This document shows, in pieces, positions 5,347-11,171 of a stretch of DNA of 11,171 nt. Under the pieces are notes generated by a model. The model saw only the letters and a list, made by a program, of their open reading frames with translations, did no database searches and was not told the origin of the DNA. Numbering within the stretch: position 1 is the first letter of the stretch; each line of letters starts with the position of its first letter. Source of the DNA: Comamonadaceae bacterium (GTDB taxonomy: Bacteria > Pseudomonadota > Gammaproteobacteria > Burkholderiales > Burkholderiaceae_C); the NCBI GenBank assembly GCA_947478935.1, contig CANJXV010000058.1, positions 1 to 11,171 on the forward strand. Reading direction: 5' to 3'. Position numbers and translations under genes: made by a program.

Positions 5347-6435
5347 CTACAAAAGGCGCTTTTTGATCACTTCGTCGGAGTTGGCGGGCAAGCTGAACAG
5401 CATGCCGTCCTCGCCCACTGTGATCGGGCCTTTGTAAAACTGGGCGGCATCGCCCACAAATGCCGGGTAGCCAAAGCGCACCGGCATGGGCGGCACGATG
5501 TGGTTAAAAATAAGCTGTTTGGCACCGGCTTCAGTGGCCACTTGGGCCGCTTCTTCGGGCGTGGTGTGGTAGTTCAGGATGTCGCGCATCACATGCGCTA
5601 GGTTGTCCATTTTTTTATCAGTCAACACATCACCTAAAAGACCGACCAGCTTGGGCTGTAAAGCTTCATGCAGCAAGATGTCCACATCCTTGGAAATAGC
5701 CACCACCGAAGGCACCTTGGTCGTGTCGCCACTGATGACGATGGAGCGGCCTTTGTAATCAAAGCGGTAACCCACGGCCGGTTCGACCGGCGCATGGTTC
5801 ACGCGAAATGCGGTCACTTTCAGACCTTTGTCTTCAAGCACCACTACGGTCTCGCCCTGGCCTTTGGGGGGCAGTTCAAAGGGCATGCCTTTACCGCCGC
5901 TGCCGCTGGGGGGCATGATTTTTTCGGTGTGGTGACTGACGCGATAGCCATAGTCGAAGACATAGGCAGACCGGAAACCATCAACCACTTTTTCCACCCC
6001 TGTCGGGCCATAGACGGGCAGCGGCGTTGTAGATGAGGCCAGACCCCAGTGCTGCAACATGATGGGGCTTAGGCCATCGATATGGTCAGAATGGAAGTGG
6101 GTGAGAAAAAGGGCCTCTGCTTTGCCGATGGGTATACCCATATAACCTAGGTTGCGGGCGACGCCTTCACCGGCATCGATGATAAATATCCGGTCTCCAG
6201 CGATGACTACTGAGCAGGGCCCGGCACGGCTCGAATCTGGAAAAGGAGAGCCGGTGCCGCACAAAGCAAGATGTAAGCCGTCAGGTAGCCCAGGGACGAT
6301 ATCGCGACCCACTTGGGAGTTCGCAATGCGATATAAAACCTTGGTGCCAACTTCACGCTGAAATGCCCAAGCCAGTGCCGCTAAGAGCAGACCCAGCGTA
6401 ACTAGGCCCACCATAATTTTTTTTACCATCTGCAT
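5347..6435 (-). CDS. Metallo-beta-lactamase-fold hydrolase with N-terminal membrane anchor
   Basis: A 362-residue MBL-superfamily protein. A lysine-led hydrophobic segment (about 5-25) should direct it to the membrane or periplasm. The metal site is clear: THFHSDH at 112-118 (H113, H115, D117, H118), H214 in RVNHAPVEPA, D237 in VISGDTTK and H312 in IFNHIVPP. Together with LLHEA at 254-258 and NYHTTPEEAA at 288-297, this is the RNase Z / AtsA-arylsulfatase-like branch, not glyoxalase II. Exported members of this branch are often annotated only as MBL-fold hydrolases; the substrate here is unknown. The AAGGAGA site at 6441-6447 supports the start at 6435. It follows fadB by 64 bases in the same direction, so it is probably transcribed with the beta-oxidation genes. 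Confidence 0.85.
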   Translation of the reverse strand: MQMVKKIMVGLVTLGLLLAALAWAFQREVGTKVLYRIANSQVGRDIVPGLPDGLHLALCGTGSPFPDSSRAGPCSVVIAGDRIFIIDAGEGVARNLGYMGIPIGKAEALFLTHFHSDHIDGLSPIMLQHWGLASSTTPLPVYGPTGVEKVVDGFRSAYVFDYGYRVSHHTEKIMPPSGSGGKGMPFELPPKGQGETVVVLEDKGLKVTAFRVNHAPVEPAVGYRFDYKGRSIVISGDTTKVPSVVAISKDVDILLHEALQPKLVGLLGDVLTDKKMDNLAHVMRDILNYHTTPEEAAQVATEAGAKQLIFNHIVPPMPVRFGYPAFVGDAAQFYKGPITVGEDGMLFSLPANSDEVIKKRLL

Positions 6436-6440
6436 GCCTG

Positions 6441-6447
6441 TCTCCTT
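6441..6447 (-). promoter_or_regulatory. Ribosome binding site for the MBL-fold hydrolase gene
   Basis: AAGGAGA on the minus strand lies 5 bases before the ATG at 6435. It favours that start over the ATG at 6462 (upstream of the site) and the one at 6429. Confidence 0.75.
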
Positions 6448-6477
6448 GTATTTGAGCAGCAAGAATTATTGCATGCA

Positions 6478-6511
6478 CTGGTGTACGGAACTGTCGTGTT
6501 CAGTACACCGG
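6478..6511 (-). repeat. Strong hairpin across the fadB stop codon
   Basis: Arms 6478-6486 and 6503-6511 pair over 9 bp with one wobble. After a single mismatch, GAAC (6488-6491) pairs with GTTC (6498-6501) over a 6-base loop. The structure includes the fadB stop codon. The 8-base palindrome TGCATGCA (6470-6477) follows directly on the minus strand and there is no U-tract. It may stabilise the fadAB message or reduce expression of the gene that follows. Confidence 0.5.
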
Positions 6512-8659
6512 TTGGTGGCGGGTAATGGTGTCTTTTACATCCTGGCCCAGTGCAAAGCCTTCGCCATGCTGTGCAGCCAGCGCGTCACAACGCGCCGCAA
6601 ACGCCTCCAGCCCCATGCCGTAAATAAACTGCATTGCGCCTCCTGTCCAAGCTGGAAAGCCGATACCGAAGATAGAGCCGATATTGGCCTCGTGCACGCT
6701 GTTTAGCACGTTTTCATGAAGGCAGCGCGCCGTCTCTACCGCTTGGCGGTATAGCAAGCGGTTTTTTAGGGTTTGGATGTCCCAGGCCAAGCCTGGCTTT
6801 TCGTACAAGGTTTTGAGGCTAGGCCACAGCGATTTTTTGGCGCCTTTTTCCGCTGGGTAGTCGTAAAAACCACCGCCGCCTGCGCGGCCTGGGCGTCCGT
6901 GTTTTTTTACCATCTCGGCTACCAGCGCTTCGCCGGGGCGGGGCACATAAGTTTTGCCCTCAGCCGCGAAGTCGGCAATGGTTTGTTCCATCACATGCAC
7001 GCTGAGCGACAGGGCAGTTTCGTCTAGCACCGCCAGAGGGCCGACGGGCATTCCGCTTTGGAGGCCGGCATTTTCAATCACCGTGGCGGGTATGCCTTCG
7101 CCCAACATGGCAGCTCCTTCCATGACAAAGGTGCCAAACACCCGGCTGGTGAAAAAGCCGCGTGAGTCATTCACCACGATAGGCATCTTGCCGATAGCTT
7201 GCACATAGTCAAAAGCGCGGGCAATGGTTTCATCGTCCGTGGTTTTGCCTCGAATGATTTCTACCAGCTTCATTTTGTCCACGGGGCTGAAAAAATGGAT
7301 GCCAACAAACTTGGCCGGTGCACGGCTGGCCGTGGCCAATCCGCTGATGGGCAGCGTAGAAGTGTTAGAGGCGAAGAAGCCGCCTTCGCGCAGCAGCGGC
7401 TCGGACTCTTGCGTGACACGGGCTTTGAGCTCGCGGTTTTCAAACACGGCTTCGATAATCAGGTCGCAGTCTTTCAGATCAGCGGTGTCGCCGCTGGCCT
7501 GTATCAGGTCCAAGGTTTGCGCCATGGCCGGTAGCGTCATGCGGCCTTTGTCCACCATCCCCTGGCAGAGCTTGCTGCTATAGGCTTTGCCGTGCTGGGC
7601 TTTTTCCAGGTTCACGTCTTTGAGCACCGTGGCTATGCCTTTACGCGCCTGTACATAAGCAATGCCTGCACCCATGAGGCCGGCGCCCAAAATACCCACT
7701 TTTTTCGGCGCAAAACGCGGCACATTGGCTGGGCGCGCACGCCCGCTTTTAATGGCGTTGAGGTTGAAGAAAAAAGTGTTAATCATGGAGCGGGCGTTAG
7801 TGCCCGTCATCAGTAGCGCCAGGTAGCGACTTTCGATGCGCAGCGCGGTATCCAGGTCTACTTGCAGACCCTCGACCATGCAAGCCAATATGGCTTCGGG
7901 TGCCGGGTAAAGGCCACGCGTTTGCTTCATCAGCATAGCCGGAGCCACGGGAAGCATGCCGGCCACTTTGGGGTTGCTAGGCAGGCCACCGGGCACTTTG
8001 TAGTCTTTGCTTTCCCATGGGTGTTGGGCCTGCGGGTTGGCCGCTATCCACTCCAGCGCGTGGGCGCGCATGGTGGCCGCGGCGTCGGGACCGGGCGCTA
8101 CCAGAGCGTGCACCAATCCCATTTCCAGCGCTTGCGCAGGCCCAAATAATTTTCCTTCAACCAAAAACGGCTGTGCGCCCATCAAGCCCAGGTGGCGCGT
8201 CATCTTGGTCACGCCACTGGCACCGGGCAGCAGGCCTAACGTTACTTCGGGCAGGCCGAACTGGATCTTGCGGTCCTCAATAGCGATGCGGTAGTGACCA
8301 ATCAGCGCCACTTCCCATCCGCCGCCCAGCGCGGTGCCGTTCAGGCAGCTCACAACAGGCTTGCCCAGCGTCTCTAAAGTGCGCATCGCCTTCTTCATGC
8401 GTTCAATACCAGCGAACACGCTGGGCGCATCCGAGGGCTGCAAGCGCATGGTGCTTTTAAGGTCGGCGCCGGCAAAGAAGGTGGATTTGGCCGACGCCAG
8501 GATGATGCCCCGGATGCTGTCCTTGTCTTGCAGCACTTGCGCGGCCAAAGCATCCATGTCTTGCTGCCATTGCAGGCACATGGTGTTGACGGGAGAATTG
8601 GGCTCGTCAAAAGTAACGGTTGCGATGCCGTCTTGCAGCGCGTAGCGAATGGTCTGCAT
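6500..8659 (-). CDS. fadB: Fatty-acid oxidation complex alpha subunit (enoyl-CoA hydratase / 3-hydroxyacyl-CoA dehydrogenase)
   Basis: A 719-residue FadB/FadJ-type protein for the second and third steps of beta-oxidation. The N-terminal crotonase domain (about 1-190) has FFAGADLKS at 61-69, ALGGGWEVAL at 110-119 and FGLPEVTLGLLPG at 134-146. E116 and E138 match the two catalytic glutamates of E. coli FadB. The NAD-binding dehydrogenase domain starts near 319 with VGILGAGLMGAG (GxGxxG at 325, 327, 330). The catalytic His is H455 in GIHFFSPVDKMKLVEII. A C-terminal helical dehydrogenase domain completes the normal length. The start at 8659 is 2 bases after the thiolase stop, with a weak GGAAAG site, so translation is probably coupled. 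The beta subunit partner is the thiolase just upstream, giving the order fadA-fadB, the reverse of E. coli fadBA. The protein is cytoplasmic. Confidence 0.94.
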   Translation of the reverse strand: MQTIRYALQDGIATVTFDEPNSPVNTMCLQWQQDMDALAAQVLQDKDSIRGIILASAKSTFFAGADLKSTMRLQPSDAPSVFAGIERMKKAMRTLETLGKPVVSCLNGTALGGGWEVALIGHYRIAIEDRKIQFGLPEVTLGLLPGASGVTKMTRHLGLMGAQPFLVEGKLFGPAQALEMGLVHALVAPGPDAAATMRAHALEWIAANPQAQHPWESKDYKVPGGLPSNPKVAGMLPVAPAMLMKQTRGLYPAPEAILACMVEGLQVDLDTALRIESRYLALLMTGTNARSMINTFFFNLNAIKSGRARPANVPRFAPKKVGILGAGLMGAGIAYVQARKGIATVLKDVNLEKAQHGKAYSSKLCQGMVDKGRMTLPAMAQTLDLIQASGDTADLKDCDLIIEAVFENRELKARVTQESEPLLREGGFFASNTSTLPISGLATASRAPAKFVGIHFFSPVDKMKLVEIIRGKTTDDETIARAFDYVQAIGKMPIVVNDSRGFFTSRVFGTFVMEGAAMLGEGIPATVIENAGLQSGMPVGPLAVLDETALSLSVHVMEQTIADFAAEGKTYVPRPGEALVAEMVKKHGRPGRAGGGGFYDYPAEKGAKKSLWPSLKTLYEKPGLAWDIQTLKNRLLYRQAVETARCLHENVLNSVHEANIGSIFGIGFPAWTGGAMQFIYGMGLEAFAARCDALAAQHGEGFALGQDVKDTITRHQPVY

Positions 8660-8661
8660 GC

Positions 8662-9867
8662 TTAGATTCTTTCCACAATAGTTGCAATGCCCATGCCGCC
8701 GCCCACGCACAGCGTGGCCATGCCATAGCGCAGATTGCGGCGATGCAGTTCGTCAATTAGCGTGCCCAAAATCATGGCGCCGGTGGCTCCGAGAGGATGA
8801 CCCATGGCGATAGCGCCGCCGTTGACATTGGTTTTTTCGTGGGGCACTTTCATTTCTTTCATAAAGCGCATGGCCACGGCGGCAAAGGCTTCGTTGATTT
8901 CCACCAGGTCCATTTGGTCCATGGTCATCCCGGCTTTTGCCAAGGCTTTGCGCGCTGCGGGCATGGGACCGGTCAGCATGATGGTAGGGTCGGCGCCACT
9001 CAGGGCCGTGGCCACAATGCGGGCGCGTGGCGTGAGACCGTGTTGTTTGGCAGCGGTATCGCTGCCGATTAGCACCGCGGCGGCACCATCGACGATGCCC
9101 GAAGAGTTACCGGCGTGGTGCACATGAAAAATGCGCTCCACCTGCGGGTAGCGCGACAGCGCCACCTGGTCATAACCCATGGCGCCCATTTGCTCGAAAG
9201 CGGGCTTGAGCGAGGCCAGGCCTTCTAGGGTGGTGCGCGGCTTGATGAACTCGTCCTTGTCCAAAATCACATTGCCCACGGCGTCATGCACCGGCATGAT
9301 GGAATGATCGAAATAGCCTTGCGCTTGAGCATACGCGGCGCGGCGCTGTGACTCCATCGCGTAGGTATCCAGGTCGGTGCGGCTAAAGCCCTCCATGGTG
9401 GCGATCAGGTCGGCGCCAATGCCTTGGGGCACAAAAGCGGTTTGCATATTGGTCTCTGGGTCTTGCGCCCAGGCGCCGCCGTCAGAACCAATCGGCACGC
9501 GGCTCATGCTTTCTACGCCGCCGGCCACCACCAGGTCTTCCCAACCCGAGCGCACTTTTTGCGCCGCCATGTTCACAGCTTCCAGGCCGGATGCACAAAA
9601 ACGATTGATCTGCACCCCGGCGCACTTAAAGTCCCAGCCCGCCTTCAGCGCGGCCACCTTGGCGATCACGCTGCCTTGCTCGCCCACGGGCGATACCACG
9701 CCCATCACCACATCGTCCACCATGGCGGTATCAAACTGGTGGCGCTTTTGCAGGTCAGCCAGCAAACCGGACAGCAGGTTAATGGGTTTGACTTCGTGCA
9801 GGCTGCCATCTTTTTTGCCCTTGCCGCGAGGGGTGCGGACGGCGTCAAACACATAAGCTTCTGTCAT
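8662..9867 (-). CDS. fadA: Acetyl-CoA acyltransferase (3-ketoacyl-CoA thiolase)
   Basis: A 401-residue thiolase catalysing CoA-dependent cleavage of 3-ketoacyl-CoA, the last step of beta-oxidation. The acyl-accepting cysteine is C91 in NRFCASGLEAV. The conserved NEAFA segment is followed by GGAIAMGHPLGATGA, with H357, and by LCVGGGMG, with C387 as the second active-site cysteine. The length is normal for the family. The start at 9867 is fixed by a good AGGAGA site 6 bases upstream; the much longer open frame, beginning at 10053, has a low-complexity Pro/Arg-rich stretch and is not believed. It heads the fadA-fadB unit and diverges from the acyl-CoA dehydrogenase gene. Biosynthetic acetoacetyl-CoA thiolases share these motifs, but coupling to fadB argues for degradation. 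Confidence 0.93.
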   Translation of the reverse strand: MTEAYVFDAVRTPRGKGKKDGSLHEVKPINLLSGLLADLQKRHQFDTAMVDDVVMGVVSPVGEQGSVIAKVAALKAGWDFKCAGVQINRFCASGLEAVNMAAQKVRSGWEDLVVAGGVESMSRVPIGSDGGAWAQDPETNMQTAFVPQGIGADLIATMEGFSRTDLDTYAMESQRRAAYAQAQGYFDHSIMPVHDAVGNVILDKDEFIKPRTTLEGLASLKPAFEQMGAMGYDQVALSRYPQVERIFHVHHAGNSSGIVDGAAAVLIGSDTAAKQHGLTPRARIVATALSGADPTIMLTGPMPAARKALAKAGMTMDQMDLVEINEAFAAVAMRFMKEMKVPHEKTNVNGGAIAMGHPLGATGAMILGTLIDELHRRNLRYGMATLCVGGGMGIATIVERI

Positions 9868-9873
9868 GGTTGG

Positions 9874-9879
9874 TCTCCT
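9874..9879 (-). promoter_or_regulatory. Ribosome binding site that sets the fadA start
   Basis: AGGAGA on the minus strand lies 6 bases before the ATG at 9867. Confidence 0.8.
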
Positions 9880-9887
9880 GAGAAATC

Positions 9888-9936
9888 GGGGGCGGTAGCC
9901 CGGAAAATGCGGGGGGGTGGCTGTGCGCGGGGCGGG
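9888..9936 (+). other. G-rich tract with possible G-quadruplex
   Basis: Plus-strand G runs occur at 9888-9892, 9911-9917, 9929-9932 and 9934-9936. The last 26 bases alone could supply four GGG runs with loops of 1, 11 and 1. The tract lies between the candidate fadA -10 and the fadA start, so its complement would be the C-rich untranslated leader of fadA mRNA. Confidence 0.35.
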
Positions 9937-10039
9937 ACCAGCGCTTTGTGCGGTGGAGTATATTGGTCTGAAAACGGTAAGCGCAGGCCAGCGCCCGCCT
10001 TGTATGTCCCTTGCATGACTAATGTGAAAAGCCCGCACC

Positions 10040-11171
10040 ATGATTGAACGCACACTCTATTCCACGGACCACGAAGCCTTTCGCGATAGCTTTAGGCGTT
10101 TTATTGATAAGGAAATCGCCCCTTTCCACGCCGATTGGGAAGAGCAGGGCTATGTGGACCGCGCGGTATGGAACAAGGCCGGCGATAACGGCTTTTTGTG
10201 TATGTCCATGCCCGAGGCCTACGGCGGATCGGGCGCCGACCGCTTGTATTCGGTCATCCAAATGGAAGAGCTGGGCCGGGCGGGTTTTTCAGGCATTGGC
10301 TACAGTCTGCATAACGAAATCGTGGCGCCCTATATCGAGCGCTACGGCACTGAGGGGCAAAAAGCCAAGTTCTTACCCGCCATGGCCAGCGGCGCGAAGA
10401 TCGGCGCTATTGCCATGAGCGAGCCCGCCGCCGGTTCGGACTTGCAAGGCATCAAGACCACCGCCCTGAAACAAGCCGATGGTAGCTATATCCTGAATGG
10501 CAGCAAAACCTTTATTACCAACGGTTGGCATGCGGACATGGTGATTGTGGTCGCCAAGACCAACCCCACAGCGGGCGCCAAAGGCACCAGTTTGCTGCTG
10601 GTCGAGCGCGGAATGCCCGGTTTTTCGGTGGGTAAGCGTCTGAAAAAAATGGGCCTGAAAGCGCAAGATACGTCCGAGCTATTTTTTGACCAAGTGCACG
10701 TGCCCGCCGACAACTTGCTGGGCGGAGACGCACTGGAAAACAAAGGCTTTATCTGCCTAATGGAGCAACTACCCTGGGAGCGACTGCAAATTGCCATTAG
10801 CGCGGTGGCCGCCGCTCAAGCGGCCATAGACTGGACGGTGGACTATGTGAAAGAGCGCAAAGTATTCGGCCAGACCGTAGGCAGCTTTCAGAACACGCGT
10901 TTTACCCTGGCCGAGCTGCAAACCCAGGTGCAAATTGCCGCCGTGTTTGTTGATAAATGCACCGAGCTATTGCTGCATGACAAACTAGACACCGCGACTG
11001 CCAGCATGGCCAAATACTGGTGCTCGGACATGCAATGCAAAGTGATGGACGAATGCGTGCAACTCTTTGGCGGCTACGGCTATATGTGGGAATACCCCAT
11101 CACCCGCGCCTACGCCGACGCCCGCGTGCAGCGCATCTACGGCGGCACCAATGAAATCATGAAGGAAGTGA
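10040..11171 (+). CDS. Acyl-CoA dehydrogenase, long-chain type (C-terminus cut by window edge)
   Basis: A flavoprotein for the first step of beta-oxidation, making trans-2-enoyl-CoA; 377 codons are present with no stop before the edge. The N-terminal helical domain is followed by the FAD/substrate motif AIAMSEPAAGSDLQGIKT (123-140), then KTFITNG (156-162). The C-terminal part has FGGYGYMWEYPITRAYADAR and ends IYGGTNEIMKEV. It resembles mammalian long-chain acyl-CoA dehydrogenase. E247 in LPWERLQIA lies where LCAD and isovaleryl-CoA dehydrogenase keep the catalytic glutamate, and the SCAD/MCAD position holds Gly (YGGTNE), as expected for this class. Family members end soon after this point, so only a few residues are missing. 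The start at 10040 gives a standard N-terminus, with only a weak GTGAAAAG upstream. It is divergent from fadAB. Confidence 0.93.
   Translation, partial: MIERTLYSTDHEAFRDSFRRFIDKEIAPFHADWEEQGYVDRAVWNKAGDNGFLCMSMPEAYGGSGADRLYSVIQMEELGRAGFSGIGYSLHNEIVAPYIERYGTEGQKAKFLPAMASGAKIGAIAMSEPAAGSDLQGIKTTALKQADGSYILNGSKTFITNGWHADMVIVVAKTNPTAGAKGTSLLLVERGMPGFSVGKRLKKMGLKAQDTSELFFDQVHVPADNLLGGDALENKGFICLMEQLPWERLQIAISAVAAAQAAIDWTVDYVKERKVFGQTVGSFQNTRFTLAELQTQVQIAAVFVDKCTELLLHDKLDTATASMAKYWCSDMQCKVMDECVQLFGGYGYMWEYPITRAYADARVQRIYGGTNEIMKEV

Larger units (their letters stand above)
9868..10039. promoter_or_regulatory. Divergent promoter region between fadA and the acyl-CoA dehydrogenase
   Basis: This 172-base spacer separates two outward-reading beta-oxidation genes, so both promoters and any shared regulator site should lie here. 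On the minus strand TATACT (9963-9958) is a good -10 candidate for fadA but has no matching -35. I could not define the plus-strand promoter. No clear palindromic operator of a known fatty-acid regulator is visible. Confidence 0.45.

Noticed and set aside
5347..6435. Possibility that the MBL-fold protein is glyoxalase II completing the methylglyoxal route
   Set aside because: Motifs (SGDTTK, NHIVPP, NHAPVEPA) belong to the RNase Z / AtsA-like branch, it has a membrane anchor, and it is far from gloA on the other strand.
9868..10053. N-terminal extension of the thiolase by 62 residues
   Set aside because: It is low-complexity, runs through the divergent promoter region and overlaps the acyl-CoA dehydrogenase start; the site at 9874-9879 marks ATG 9867.
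10044..10418. Plus-strand open frame inside the acyl-CoA dehydrogenase gene
   Set aside because: It is in a different frame from the dehydrogenase, which runs from 10040 to the window edge with strong family motifs.

Overview
The window looks like the chromosome of a glutathione-using, Gram-negative proteobacterium. A betaproteobacterium of the Burkholderiales (Comamonadaceae-like) is my best guess from the protein sequences and gene style. There is no rRNA or other marker here, so the taxonomy is inference. I found no mobile element, CRISPR array, tRNA or rRNA.

Left end, plus strand (1-1520). The last 33 codons of an unrecognised gene are followed by a 307-base leader rich in inverted repeats. 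Then come two genes that form a short pathway. The first is a Dke1-type cupin dioxygenase (411-845), expected to cut acetylacetone (2,4-pentanedione) with O2 into methylglyoxal and acetate. The second is a glutathione-dependent glyoxalase I (972-1520), which would remove the toxic methylglyoxal. A pair of strong hairpins lies in the gap between them. This dioxygenase-plus-detoxification pair is the most interesting content of the window.

Middle, minus strand (5208 down to 1578). Six tightly packed genes read leftward: a small membrane protein, a DUF1214 protein, a DUF1254 protein, a membrane-anchored alpha/beta hydrolase, and two half-size chromate-transporter (CHR) proteins. Three junctions are 4-base ATGA overlaps and the other two gaps are 13 and 24 bases, so this is very probably one operon. 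It converges on the glyoxalase gene, with a weak terminator-like hairpin between them.

Right part, minus strand (9867 down to 5347). A thiolase (FadA type), a FadB-type enoyl-CoA hydratase/3-hydroxyacyl-CoA dehydrogenase and an N-terminally anchored metallo-beta-lactamase-fold hydrolase follow each other. The first two are 2 bases apart. The end of fadB folds into a strong hairpin.

Right end, plus strand (10040-11171). A long-chain-type acyl-CoA dehydrogenase diverges from the thiolase across a 172-base G-rich spacer. It runs off the edge only a few codons before its expected end. Acyl-CoA dehydrogenase, FadB and FadA together cover all four chemical steps of beta-oxidation.
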